DNA from: Membranipora membranacea
Lineage: Eukaryota > Bryozoa > Gymnolaemata > Cheilostomatida > Membraniporidae
Direction of reading: 5' to 3'
NCBI GenBank assembly: GCA_914767715.1
Contig: OU612073.1
Coordinates: forward strand, 11,098,001 to 11,162,000
DNA length: 64,000 nucleotides
The notes below the pieces were generated by a model. That model did no database searches, was not told the DNA's origin, and saw only the letters and a program-made list of their open reading frames with translations. Below, piece after piece: positions 35,304-47,500 of the stretch. Positions within the stretch are counted from its first letter, which is position 1; every line of letters begins with the position of its first letter. Both the position numbers and the translations under genes were made by a program.

Positions 35304-37709
35304 ATTGACTTACTCTTTGGGGGAGATACTCGGCAAACTTATAACTTATAACTATTTTGTGCAATCTACGACATAAATTCAAAATGGTAGTTTGACATTT
35401 TGGAAAATTGTCATTTTCAGTAAGATCATTAAAAAAGACCAAGACCATGATTTTCCTCATTTAAATTTCTGTTATTATGTCATTTACTATGATGTTTTGT
35501 TATGTTTTTATAATATTTTACAAATAGTTGTGACAGAAACACTTTATTCACAAGTAATTGGCCGATTAACATGTCTATGGTGAAAGCCTGTAAATCTACT
35601 ACTCAACCACGAACATTTGTCGAATCTGTCCAGAAAATTGCTGCATTCGCAGTATAATTGTTATCATATCATTTAGCTATAGCTATCTCATAGATGATGC
35701 GCTGCTGCGGTTTGTACTTTCTGTACTTATTGTTGCCCATCCCTAAGCTAGACAGTGGTAAGAAGTTTTATGTAAATACATCCTTTTGTATTTACTAGTA
35801 CAAGCTAACCCTGGTGAATACTGGTACAACAATTTTTCACAATCATGTATGCGAAAGGTTGACCTTCTGAGGAGCCGAGCAGATGCCAGTACATACTGTA
35901 ATGGTAGATGAGAACTACAAGCTACCTCCAGAACTGCTGAGTCACTTCTGTGGCTGAAGAGTAAAGAATTATTGTTCGGAGGTAAAAGTCTACAAATCGT
36001 TATCCACCAATGTTAATTTACTGCGTACGATTGTGAAACAGGGTTACCATATCATTATCGGCATCATCTGCAAACTGAAGGAGAACTGTAAATTTCCATT
36101 AGCATATAGATATATGCAGCCATGAACTTGGTTAACAGATAACACTAACAAGCCATATAATTCAGATTCCAGAAGTATGATCGGACTGGCATGGTACGCT
36201 GCTACTAACTCATGGGTGTGGAATGAGAATGCCACGGATGTTCTTACAAGTGATCTATGGCGGCGTTATACCCCAAAGTGGTGATGGCCTTTGCGTAGAT
36301 GATTCAATGATTGCGATGTTCCGGTCGAAGAACATTCTTCTGTGAAAACCTGCTGTGCGAGGCCTGATTAACACAAAAACTGACAAAGGGAATTACCTTT
36401 CATTTACACACAAATGTACTCCAATCATGCTAGCAGTATCTTAGTCACCTAGAGTAATTTTAATGCATTGAACTCATCTTCATAACTGTTATGCTAATTT
36501 GCATGTGAATAGTCAATATGTTGGCTCTGATTTTATTGACTGTTGGATGGAAAAAAGAGCCAATGACAGGTCACAAAAATCGCCTAATGAGAAAGAGTGG
36601 ATGTGAAACTGAATTATTTGACACTCATTATAATATATGTAGGTACTACTAGAAAACTACCATCCATCCAACCAGAGCCAACACAATGGCTAATTGTGAA
36701 GCAAATTTATATTTTGCTGCTCTCCTTGCTGTTCTTATGGTGCCTTCTTCTCTGGTTAAGATGTTTTTGTGTAGTGATTCCAACGGAAAACTAGACAATG
36801 AGGTGTTTTATTTACTACAATTGAGGGTGTTCACTATCACTTGACCTACAAGTTCTCGACAATTAATATTGTTAAATTGAATGATTAATTGTTATTCAAT
36901 AAGGTTACCTTATTCTGATATTGCTGTTATACTGATTGGCATGATAATATTTAGAAACAAAGAGATGGGGCAGTGGCTTGAGCTCAAAGTATATCAGATT
37001 GAGATCGGGTCCTCTCATCAAGATGATCTAGATTGACTGAAATGTTTTATTTGCATGTTGACTTTCTACCAATGACATAAAAATGTTCCTCTTTCTTCAG
37101 TTCCGAAGCGTGCTGGAGAACAAGAATGGAAGGCAACCTTGTTATTGGACAAGATAAGCTTATTCAGAAAGAGTCTGATTTAAAATTTGCATAAAATAGT
37201 AGTTCTGCGTTTTTGAAGGCAGTTGGAGATTTGAGTTACACTAGGAATGGATGATAAGTGCCAAGAATAACATCTGCAAATATTTCGACCAAGTTTTTTG
37301 ACAAAGGTAATTATAGTCCATTATGACTCTACACAGCTTTTCTGTTACCAGCTGAAGGTTGGATCTGTATCTAACGTTGTGCATTCCTGAAATTGATGAT
37401 GGCGTCTGACTGTTTCGCACTGGGTTAAAAGTTATGGATATAACAAAAATCTAAGACCATTTTGTAACCTTTCATTATCAGATCACAGGATGTAACGCAA
37501 TATGACTCAGACTTTATTGAGGCCTGCGCTATTGTTCACTCAAGGGCAGAGACTCCAGTATCTCCGTTTCTCTAGAGTTCAAACAATATCAAAACCTTTG
37601 TAACCAAAGATCTTTCATTGAAATCAAATCCTATTTACAGGGTTTAACACCTCAGTAATGTTCCTGTTCACCTGTTCAATAGAGCAGTGTTGGGGTTTTA
37701 GCTGTCAAG
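35304..37709. other. No gene seen; upstream region of the lectin gene
   Basis: Long AT-rich intergenic sequence. I see no supported exon or known repeat. The last few hundred bases should contain the lectin promoter, but no clear TATA box stands out. Confidence 0.4.
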
Positions 37710-40700
37710 ATGATGAAACTCGGCATTCTGTAAGTTTTCCTCCAAAATCAATATAATAAATTGTACAGTTTTGTCTCTACACTTATTATCTTGCTGTTCT
37801 TTGTGCTGTCTCACCTTCATACTATTCTCAATTGTGTGACTTCATCATTCCAACAAATTGATGTTCTCGTTCTGTCAATCGATGTGTGAGTCACATCGGT
37901 GACAAGCATTCACAAACAACTCACTCCCAGCATTCCGATTAACTGGAGTGATTTGGCTCAGGACAACCTCTTTAATTTGTTGCAGCGCTTTAATGCTCAT
38001 GGTTTGGCTGGAATACAGCCATGTACAAGCAGATGATCATCAAAATAGTATTGATAAGAGACTGGAAAAGCTTGAGCATATGATGGAAGCTCTGATTGCG
38101 AAACTTGATGATGTAAGTAGAGTATTTCTTCAATCCAACTCTAATTTGGCTGACTTTTACTTTATCTTACTTAATCTGGTTATAATATGATGTTGCAGAA
38201 AAATGCCTATGTTTGCAGGCACATGAAATGCTACAGTATATTCATATTTTTTAAAATCAATTTTGAGAATATGTAACAAACAAAACAAAATTTCCTGCTT
38301 TGCTGTGATCAAAAATAAGATATTGTGTTTGTATCAGCCGAATCTTATATGATGTCCTATAAGGTTTCTAAGCCTTGTAGTTTTGATCCAATGTTAAATT
38401 GTTTGCCATCTTGTATATTGATACTGAAATTCAAGGACATCGAACTCAACTATTTTGAGATGGCACTTTGTCGTGGTGGCCCAGCGCTCTTGATGTTCCC
38501 GCAAAACTGTTACAAATAATTATATTCATAATACTTCCAGTCCAACATTGAAAAAGAAGGAATGAAGCAGAAACGGTCTCTTGAGAGGCAGGAAGACACA
38601 GATACAACAGAAAACCAGGTTTCTGCAAAAGGTATATTTCCTAGTTTCCTGCTTGCTCACTGCTTATCCCAAAGATGATGATTAATTTACTCAAGGTCGA
38701 GCTTCGTCTGGGATCTTAACCTTTTCATTCTTATTTTAGTCTTTCCTTGTCAATTCTTAAAATTTTCTTTTAAATTGAACGGAATTTTTGTTACATTACT
38801 TATCAGGTTTTGGAAAATAAAGCTGTCATAAACCGTGGTTTGCTATTTTGTATATTGGTAATTGTGTCAGCAAGGCCTCCTTGATTTGTTTCACCAGCCA
38901 TTCTACAATGCAGCAATAATGTGACATTGTAGGCACTGAGAAATGTCCACCCAGCAGTAAGGGACGTGGATATCTGTATACTTATGGGGAGAAGTGCTAC
39001 CAGTTTGTGCTTGTCGATAAAACATGGAACGAAGCTAAAGCTTGGTGCCATTCAAAGGGAGCAGCACTTATGAATCTTGAAAACAGCAGGTACAGTTTGA
39101 GTTTGAACACAGTTTATGAATAAACGCACTGCATGTAAAATTTGAACTGCTATATGTATGTATATATAAATTAAGGTCTGTACATACGTGATTGAGGTAC
39201 GCTCACATGTAGATGATCATCTGTCATACTAGAAGCAACTTTTACATATTTACATATTATTGAGATTCAAAAGGATATGTTTGCATTGTTTTAGCAAAAG
39301 GCAGTGGGTTGAAAGCATTTTGACTAATAGATTGAGAAATGTCTTTGACAAGAATGGACTCTGGATTGGACTGCATGACAGGATTACAGAGAATCAGTGG
39401 TACTGGGATGAAGGTCCGGGTGTACCAGGTAAGTAACTGTCGTGTTTGACCCGAAATATTCGTTGTAGGATGTTTTACTTTATTTTTTGACAAAGAAAGG
39501 ATATTATTACAAACATAGGACTACAATGTTTTCTGCTTTTATAGCTTCCCATTACCACCCTGTTGATAAAGAACATAAACTACATAAAAACTTTTAGTCT
39601 TTTATAATTATAAAACTTGGGTTCAAAAAGCGATTCCATCTCTCCGTACAAGATTTCTCAAACCTCCTGTAAATAATTTGCCAATGCTTATTATGAGGTA
39701 AACAAGTTTGTTTAATTTTCTTTTATTATATCAAATCATAATAATGAAACACATGAAAAAATAAATTCATGTATGCATGAATGAATAAATAAATTAATAA
39801 AATACATAAATAAATAAATTCATGTGTGCATGAATAAATAAATAAATGGATTCATGCTTGAACGAATGAATGAATAAATAAATAAATAAATTAATACAAA
39901 AATAAATATATAAATAAATATATAAGAAAATCAATAAATACATACATACATAAATGAATAAATAAATAAATGAATGAATAAATAAATAAATCAATCAATA
40001 AATAGATACATACATACATGCATGAACACGATTGATGATGATCAAACTAATTCATTACCGTTAGCATTTGACCGCTTTCTGATCACATAGATGTAAGATC
40101 GACTCACTTTAACTGGTATCCTGGAGAACCCAACGATCTGACAGGACAGGATTGTGTTTACATGAGGAGAGGTTACAACTGGAAATGGGTTGATGTCAGA
40201 TGTGATGGAGGAATCGGTAGATACTATTCATTTGCCTGTGAGCACAGTAAGTGGTCAGATACATAACAGCACAGTTATGAATAGAAAATTATCTTCTCTT
40301 TGGACTATTATATTAGCTCAAAAAAGTTAACGCTCGATTTCACAGCACAATTGACAATTATTGCCGAAAAGCTTTCAATAATTTCATCATTTTTAGAAGA
40401 TGATTAGATTTCCGTTAAAATTTAAAGAAAACTATAAAATGAGAATATCACATACATTAAATGATAAAACAATAGGCTGCCAAACTTATGCCTACAATCA
40501 GTGTTTCATCGTAGTCTTCAAACTCTCCTGCCAACAACAGCAACTTCCCAGATGCATTACTCAATACTTTACAGAAATTGTTCCAGAGAAAGTTACCACT
40601 ACAGCGGCTACACCCCAAATGAACAAAACCACAGTGGCAGTGCCACAAACCACTACGCTGGCACCTCAGAATACCACCACAAGTGACGAAACTTTCACCA

Positions 40701-41041
40701 CTACGATCACCAAGTAAGTGACGTAATCCAGAGCAACCATACTCCTTTCAGATCAACTTGTGGTTGCTTATCTATGATCTAGTTATTGTTAACTGTGACT
40801 GTGACTGTGATTGTGACTGTCCTATTGAACAATCAGTGAGCTTTCATATAGATTGCGTTATGCAGCTAATTTTTTTTTTCGAATTTGAGACTCATCATTC
40901 CTTTTCCCCTTCGACCTTGATACCTAAATATTTTAAAATAAAGATACTGAAGACTATGTGTTGGAAACAAAAAAGTAACTTTAACCTCATATCTTTAGCA
41001 ACAGCAAGTGCAAATGCAAGTGCAGGTGCAGGTGTGTATAA
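37710..41041 (+). CDS. Secreted C-type lectin, eight exons, 288 aa
   Basis: Exons: 37,710-37,729; 37,986-38,112; 38,541-38,631; 38,933-39,089; 39,295-39,428; 40,091-40,246; 40,575-40,713; 40,999-41,041 (TAA). All junctions are GT-AG and phases agree (867 nt). Residues 1-22 are a signal peptide split by intron 1. Residues 29-47 form a heptad coiled coil (I29, L33, L36, M40, L43, L47), so oligomers are likely. KQKR at 58-61 resembles a furin site. The C-type lectin domain spans about 84-228 and has six cysteines (C84, C101, C118, C198, C214, C226), WIGL at 155-158 and EPN at 189-191, the calcium/mannose-type motif. The usual WND is WVD (209-211), so calcium-dependent sugar binding may be altered. 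A Thr-rich, mucin-like stalk (230-275) follows. The tail alternates Lys/Arg with five Cys. Likely an extracellular recognition protein. Confidence 0.85.
39774..40018. repeat. (AAAT)n-type microsatellite in lectin intron 5
   Basis: A long imperfect run of AAAT/GAAT/ACAT tetramers. The open frame seen on the minus strand here is an artefact of the repeat. Confidence 0.9.
40795..40822. repeat. (GTGACT)n microsatellite in lectin intron 7
   Basis: About four units of GTGACT with one variant. Confidence 0.85.
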
Positions 41042-41844
41042 CATGTGAGACCTGGACACAGCTTACAAACAGACACAGATGGCAATGATGCTAAGAGATT
41101 GATGAATACAAAGAGAAAAAAATAATTATCATGCAAGAACAATATTTTGATTACATAGTCATTTTTATTCGATGACATTATTATTCTTTTAACTATTTTA
41201 TTTGATTACATTATTAATCTTTCAAATGTGTAAACTACTATTGCTCCTCAATATTGATATATTAATATAATCACTATCAACATTATTGGAGTGTAGTTTT
41301 AGCCATATAACACATGATCTCGATCAGGTTACAAAAGAAATCAAAGCTGCATTTAAACTGCAAATGTTTCGTCTCAAAGTTGAAATTTTCTCTTCAAAAT
41401 TGTGAAATCTGACGGAAAGATATTATGGGAAAAATTTCAGTGTAAATACAACTTAACACATTCTAACATCTGAAAAAGCTACAAAGATCAAAATTTTCAA
41501 ATGATGGTTGGTAGCTTTATAGATGAATATTTATGAAATGCAAACTTCCTTCAGTTAATATCAGCAAATCTTATTTAGATGTAGGACTATATCCTGCTTT
41601 GTTTAAGATTATTTGTTTGGCTGCACATAATATTCTCCATCGGATTTTTCCTGTTATAATTCTCTTCTTGCAATGTAATGATTTATTTTGCTCATTAAAG
41701 CCCATTGCAACTGCTAACCACAAAACCACCAGGCTATTGTTGAGCAACTACTCTCACCGTATGATATGATTCAGCCATTGATAACCAGTTAAGTGATGAT
41801 TATCTCTTAATAAATTACACTACCACTATCATGGTATCAGCCAA
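41042..41844. other. Lectin 3' flank, no further gene
   Basis: This stretch should hold the lectin 3' UTR. I see no perfect AATAAA close to the stop; a near match lies around 41,115-41,125. The rest is AT-rich with unsupported ORFs. Confidence 0.4.
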
Positions 41845-41973
41845 TCCGTGATAGTATAGTGGTGAGTATCCCCGCCTGTCAGAACTGAGCAATCTCTGGG
41901 TTTGGAATCAGGATATACTGCCCAGTAGCTCAACAGATCGCGGGAGACCAGGGTTCGATTCCCTGTCACGGAG
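41845..41973 (+). tRNA. tRNA-Asp (GTC) with a 57-bp intron
   Basis: Mature parts are 41,845-41,881 and 41,939-41,973. The acceptor stem TCCGTGA pairs perfectly with TCACGGA, with discriminator G at 41,973. The D arm and A box TAGTATAGTGG match animal tRNA-Asp. The anticodon stem CCCGC (41,871-41,875) pairs with GCGGG (41,940-41,944), and the anticodon is GTC at 41,878-41,880. The T stem CAGGG/CCCTG encloses TTCGATT. The intron (41,882-41,938) lies after base 37, the canonical eukaryotic site cut by the tRNA splicing endonuclease. It can fold by itself (TGAGC with GCTCA, CTGGG with CCCAG). The spliced tRNA would be 72 nt. T-runs at 41,981-41,984 and 41,991-42,002 can stop RNA polymerase III. 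Confidence 0.92.
41882..41938 (+). other. tRNA-Asp intron (57 bp)
   Basis: The intron sits between positions 37 and 38 of the tRNA. Nested stems TGAGC/GCTCA and CTGGG/CCCAG are visible. No other tRNA-like part is inside. Confidence 0.88.
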
Positions 41974-41980
41974 AGCTTGC

Positions 41981-42002
41981 TTTTGTTAACTTTTTTTTTT
42001 TT
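41981..42002 (+). terminator. RNA polymerase III terminators
   Basis: TTTT at 41,981-41,984 and a run of 12 T at 41,991-42,002 follow the tRNA-Asp gene. Confidence 0.8.
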
Positions 42003-42346
42003 GAACCCATATAACTGATCCAGTACCACAAAATCAAATCATAAGAAGTTGTGCTAAACTCAGATGACCAATACGCCTGACACATCCTTCAAAGTGGACA
42101 AAAAAGTGTCATTCAACAATTCCTACAAGACACAGCAATATATCTTGCGTATCTCTTTTCAATAAAATACATCGTGTAATAAGATTAAATGACAAGTTGT
42201 GCTATTGTTAAAAAAGGGTACACAACACCCGAAATCAGATACATTACTTTCATGTTCTGTCATCAGGTCTTTATACCTTTCATCTACCCAAAGATTTACA
42301 TTGCTTTGAGTGAAAAAATTGATTTGAGCCTGTTCCAACTGGGTAG

Positions 42347-42443
42347 AAATGGATCGAACTTGGTCGAACTTGGTCGAACTGGGTCAAGCTGGGTCGAGCT
42401 GGGTCGAGCTGGGTTGAGCTGGGTCGAGCTGGGTCAAGCTGGA
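42347..42443. repeat. 10-bp minisatellite (GGTCGAGCTG-like), about nine units
   Basis: Repeated 'ctgggtcgag' units with G/A and T/G variants. ORFs over it on both strands are low-complexity artefacts. Confidence 0.9.
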
Positions 42444-42723
42444 TAAAGGATAAAATAAAAGATGATGCGTGATTGTCACCATTAATGAGTAAGAGCGCAT
42501 CATCAAAAGGAACTTGCTGGTACAACTGACATGTTGCTAGGCCTCTGCTCATTATGTCTATCTGAAAAGGATGCTGCTACAATTTATTGTATGACTGTGT
42601 AATAAACTCTTCTAAATTCACAAGCATATAATCAAAAAGGAATTAAAATAACATAGTCAGCAACATAAAGTAATTTTGATTTCCACCATGCACCGATATG
42701 TTCATTACAAAGCTGTCAGCTAA

Positions 42724-42811
42724 TTTGTTTAGTATATAGTGGTCAGTATCCCTTCCTGTCATATCCTGTTCAGCAGTACAGGAGAGCAGGGTACAATTCC
42801 CCGTCACAGAA
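42724..42811 (+). pseudogene. Decayed tRNA-Asp copy that keeps part of the intron
   Basis: 'agtatatagtggtcagtatc' and 'ttcctgtca' match the tRNA-Asp 5' half with changes that spoil the stems. After the anticodon (GTCA) about 28 bp remain that resemble the shortened intron and 3' anticodon stem. The T-arm and 'cccgtcacaga' end follow. The acceptor stem no longer pairs. Because it carries intron sequence, it arose by DNA duplication and not from spliced RNA. Confidence 0.8.
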
Positions 42812-43585
42812 AGCTGAGTATTGTTTAAATTTATGAAACCTATGGTATGAAAGCTAACATCACATCAGCTATGCTTTCATAGGATTTAATTAGCGTTGTG
42901 TTATGGCTAGTTGTGAGGCCGGTAGAACAAGAAAATTAATGCTTCACTCGGCTATTTTTCAGGATACCTCACAAGATTTAATGAGAGACACTGATGGATT
43001 TAATGCTCATTAGTCAGTGAAGTATCTAAAAACTGTTTCAACACGATTATACGATTATACGATTTATACGATTTGTAGCTCAATGATTGCATTGACAGTT
43101 TGAAAATAAATCTTAGAGGTTATAAAAAGACTGCTTGAAGTTTGATAGCATTGAATTTTCAAGAATGTAATAATATACATGCTAAAGGATACTGCAAGGG
43201 TGACATCAAAAATACTCATAAGTGGTTTATGATCAGGCTTAACTCTATTGGTCATAAATATAGAATCAATTATCCATCGTTCGACGTCTTTGAGAGGTCA
43301 ATATGACACAACAGTGTGTGTTGCCAATGATCGCTGATCACCAACAAATGTGAAAAGTTACGTCAGTACAGCATCAAGTATCACATTCATCAATACGATC
43401 AAAATACCGAAAATAGATAAAAGTTGAAAAAGCTTTTGCAATTATGGAAAGCAACAATCGAAGCCTGTGCGTTCTGAGAAAATACTACCAATACCATGAA
43501 AATCTGTTTAAAACATAACCCTAGTGATTTTATGCAACAGAACAGCGGCTATGCTTGATTCTAGTTTTTTGTTTTCAGGCGAAAT
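42812..43585. other. No gene seen
   Basis: Contains a short direct repeat of 'acgattat' at about 43,042-43,075. No exon that could serve as exon 2 of the neighbouring minus-strand relic was found. Confidence 0.4.
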
Positions 43586-43713
43586 AAGCTTACACATCAA
43601 AATTCAGGATTCTCAGCAGTTCTATGTGCTGCTGTGACCTCACTATACATCCACATAACATCTGCCACACCAGTCAGCCAAGCTCACATGGAAATTAACA
43701 TAAAGGCAATCAT
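43586..43713 (-). pseudogene. Relic of secreted-peptide gene exon 1 (family member 1)
   Basis: This minus-strand copy of the family exon 1 starts with ATG at 43,713 and is about 128 bp long. Codon 10 is TGA, so the signal-peptide frame is closed. The usual donor is also altered (GTGTAAGC). The upstream sequence to about 44,606 matches the upstream region of member 4 (59,522-60,236) over roughly 0.9 kb. It is transcribed away from member 2, so the two form a head-to-head pair. Confidence 0.75.
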
Positions 43714-44606
43714 CGTGAAAATACAAATCATGGATCTGCTTTCTAAGTCAGACATCTTATACAATGACTGATAAAATGTCACAAATCAATTTCTTCAGTC
43801 TTCTGGAAGGTTTTATACATTGTACATTTCTGGTTGGTGTTGCTATAGAATAATGTGTGCTATGAGTAGAACTTTAAGACTGTGAAACTGCCTTCACACA
43901 AGCCAGAAAGCAAAAGCTCTGCCCATGGCAGCGCCTTCTTTTGCATTAGCTATGATTGCATGCTCACCATTAAAACAACATAACAGCAACGGGAATTTAA
44001 GCTGAAAATACTCTCATCATTATAGTCTGGCATAGCAAGGCCAAATAGCCCTTCAGTTTTCATTGAAGCCAGGATGTTCTAAATCATTTTACCAGAATAA
44101 CTTAAAAGCCTGACAAGCTTATTGAGATTTGGTACCCTTAAGAGACAGATTGTATTGGGGCGCTAAATATCACAGTATCCTGTTTTGATGACATCAATGG
44201 TTATTTTGAAGTGATCAGTGATCGTTGATGAAAACAAGCCTTGATGTGTCAGACTAAAATAAACTGCGTGACGTCAAAGAACATCCAAAAGAGTTAACAA
44301 CAGAACACGCAGCTTTCTGAGTCTTAACAAACTTGTATCATGTAGATCATCAGTCTGATGTTGGTCATTATGGTGGATTAAGCCCTGAAATTTTCATCTA
44401 TTAACAGAGATAAATTTACTCTTGTACTTCATTAGATGAAGCAAATATAGTGATAATTATGTGTTATTCATAAATTGAGTGTTTATCCTTGCATTCACTT
44501 CACTTCTCAACATTACTTCTCATATGACACATTGTAGGACCAAAAAAAAAAAAAATTTAATCACTGACAAACTGTCAGGTTTCTGAAATGCCTTACACTA
44601 GCACTG
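43714..44606 (-). repeat. Upstream arm of family member 1, inverted copy of 59,522-60,236
   Basis: The match includes 'gttatgttgttttaatggtgagc', 'aagaaggcgctgcca' and the outer end 'ctagtgtaaggcatttcag'. It lies upstream of the exon 1 relic, so promoter sequence was copied with the gene. Confidence 0.8.
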
Positions 44607-45743
44607 GCAACCTTTTTTTATCAATATAAGCATGCAAACTTTGTCTCTCAGGACTGTGCACTCTTGCCCACATAGTAAATGAGGAGATTCCTTTTTCGGT
44701 CCCAGAGTATTCAGCTCTTTAATACCTCATCTTTTTCAAGAACCAATCATTTGTCTCATAATTCACAATTATATGTTCACAATAATGTAACCTGCTATAA
44801 AAAATAATTATGAGCAAAGTTTCTCAGTGACTGACATCACTTTGCGCATGTGCACCAATCAATTCAGGTTGGTTATCTTTGCACCGTAGCGACTGAACTA
44901 ATTCAAATGAGCTTGAGTTCTCAAACTGAAAAGTCACCCCACCCGAACTGAATAAAAGTTAGCTTCTATAGGCAAAGTGTAATTAGGTCAATTGGGCCAG
45001 TTTGTGGCATTGTTGCTACGGTGCAGAGGGACTCGTATCACAGAGTCGATCTGCAAGCAGTGTGGACTGACATAGACCTCCAGTAACTTTTCTGGTTTCT
45101 TGGCAATAAAATAATTGGATCCACCACAAACCTGATCAAGAATGGGCGTTCTTTTCTTGAATGAAACATACAGCTTAATTTCCGCACTGCTTTCTCGTAT
45201 TTGTTCTTATGCCTTATCTGGTGCCGTTTTCAATCTCTTAAATATTGCCACTGCATCTTGCTGACTGTAATGGCAAGATAAATCAAATTAAATGTTTCTA
45301 TGTGACTTAGAACATACCAGTGAACGATAGGAGAAAGCCCTTTGTACTGCCATCTTTTGTATCAAAATAGATTGCCTCTTGACGCTGGTGAATTTATTTA
45401 TATCTACATTTATTGCCTCGATATCTTGATAACTAGTTTAATATTTTTGTTGATAGTAAGATTATTGACGATCGATATGATCATGTCAGACACAGGGTAG
45501 GTTCAGCGGATATCCAGATATTATAAATAGAAAATAATTATGACTGAAGAGGAAACAAATATCATTCGTTTCGTTTCCGCCACTTTATTTTTGGCAGGGA
45601 TATGCCTATACCATGCGGAAGAAGCCCTTCAAAAATTTAATTGGTCACATGAATTTACCATGTGTATTCTCATAGTATTTGAGCTCAAAATTTACTGGCT
45701 GATAAGATAAGATAAGATAAGATAATACAGTTTTCTATATTAT
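44607..45743. other. No gene seen, between divergent genes
   Basis: Unique intergenic sequence with an A-rich run (44,550s) at its border and a (GATAA)n microsatellite at 45,701-45,726. No supported ORF. Confidence 0.4.
45701..45726. repeat. (GATAA)n microsatellite
   Basis: Five GATAA units. Confidence 0.9.
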
Positions 45744-46372
45744 ATTTTTGGCAGTGTTGTATTGAGCCAGCAAAAATGAAAATGAGCCGAGCCACTGAAA
45801 TGTCCCTAAATTCAGGTACAAGTCGGGTCGAGTCGAGTCGAAAAGAGCGCGTGAAATGGATTTACATTACGACTTCATAAGTCGATTTCTTACTCCTACA
45901 CTGTCTTCAGATATCACAATTTAAAAGAAAGATGGATATTCATCCACTAATCGCTAGTGCGATAAGCATGTTAAGTTTGATTCAGTTTGTAATATATCAT
46001 CTAGACATAATGAACTATGTTGAGACCAAGTTTAATCCAATTCTGTCAAGTATTTATCGAATTATAGATGTCTGAAGAAAGCTTTATGTAGTGTTGTAAG
46101 CCGTTCATAATAATCACAGCAAAAGCATGACTAATAGCTATATGTTTTATGGTCCTATAGTTTCTATTTCTGAAATCATCACCTAAAATCCATAGCATAG
46201 TGGTTAAGATCGTGCACTAGGTCTCAGGTTCGAGTCCACGCATGCAGTATTTTGACCCTCATTCTAGTAATGGAGACCCATAAGGGTGTAGACCTTTGAC
46301 CCGACTTGACCCTAACACGACCCGACCACAGAAACCCGTTGACTCGACCCTGAGTACAACACTAATTTGTGG
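45744..46372. mobile_element. hAT-type MITE, second copy
   Basis: The element 45,752-46,364 is the reverse-complement relative of 3,348-3,937. The 8-bp flanks ATTTTTGG and ATTTGTGG differ by one base. Its tRNA-like core has an A box (TAGCATAGTGG, about 46,195) and a B box (GGTTCGAGTCC, about 46,227), which could allow pol III transcription. No transposase. Confidence 0.85.
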
Positions 46373-46499
46373 CAACTTTTACTTAGAGAATATCAGCATC
46401 TGCCCTCTCAGGGATTGCATGAGGACATATAGGCATTAGAGAGAAAAAATCTGCTATCCATGTACCCACCTAGGCAGCCATTGCAAGAACAAATATACC

Positions 46500-47500
46500 A
46501 GCGTAAGGCGTTTATTTGGAACAAACTTTGGTCCTTTGCGACATTTTGTCAATTTTAGTCTGATAATTGACAAATTCACAATGGCCTTAATGCCACCGAT
46601 ACAGGATAATTGTACATGCCTGTTCTGTTACGAGGATGCCTAATTGACTATTGTGATCTAATGAGAGCCCCATACAGTGTGTCTTAAGATGGTACCATTT
46701 CTAAATGTGCTTGCCATGCTTAAATTATTCTTGCACCTGTTTTTGATAAGTATATCCTGGCTTCAGTGAAACTAATAGCAATTCTAATTAAAAATCATGC
46801 GACACATAATATTTCTTCTGTGGGAATCTTTCTGGCACCTGTCAAAAGGTTCATATCCTGCCATCAATAAAAGCTGAACACCATATTGACCAATCTTACG
46901 AAATAATCTGACACTTGACTGAACGACGGATCTGACGATTGACTATACCAATCTGACGATCAAGACGATTTAATTGTTTTCAAATATTATTTCGTTGAAT
47001 ACATTCAGAATTACTATAAAGGTTGGCGCTGCAATGAAACGAGTAATAGTTTTCCTGTCTTCTGTGAAGTAAGATCCACATTCGAAAAGTAAGTATTCAG
47101 CAGTTAGTTATATCGTAACAGTAAAATAAGAAGAGGACATGTATCATCACTTCTAACATGGTTCTGATCCCGGGATCCCAAACTTTTCTCAAAGTTTTAT
47201 AACTAACTTTTTTTGCCGATCTATCATCTATCATCAAATGGTCATGCAAAAGGAACAACAACAATCGAGTGAATCCAATTGTTTGTACTTAGAGATAATT
47301 TTCCATTGATGTATCGGTATGAGACTTTTTTAGGGAAGATGGCTTTTTTTTATGTATGATAAAAATTGCCCATCCTGTGCACCCGTCAAATCATTCGATA
47401 TAATTGATTGGACAGTATAGAGTCTAAAAATCTTCCCATTTGTTATATAGCATGAGATTGTATTTTATGACTAACTGGATCCACAATGTTTCTTTACAAG
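46500..47500 (+). promoter_or_regulatory. Upstream region of secreted-peptide gene 2 with TATA box
   Basis: A TATATAG at 47,444-47,450 lies about 50 bp before the ATG and is a likely core promoter element. The region from 47,148 matches the upstream region of member 3 (58,222-58,590, opposite strand). The part near 46,550-46,750 resembles the upstream region of members 1 and 4. Conserved upstream sequence across four paralogues may hold shared control sites. Confidence 0.55.

Noticed and set aside
37948-38190. Lectin start at GTG 37,948
   Set aside because: GTG is not a normal nuclear start. A spliced exon at 37,710 supplies ATG and joins in frame to complete the signal peptide.
39794-39994. 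Minus-strand frame rich in Ile/Tyr/Leu
   Set aside because: It is created entirely by the AAAT-type microsatellite in the lectin intron.
42189-42552. Open frames on both strands over the 10-bp minisatellite
   Set aside because: Low-complexity products with no splice sites or family; explained by the repeat.
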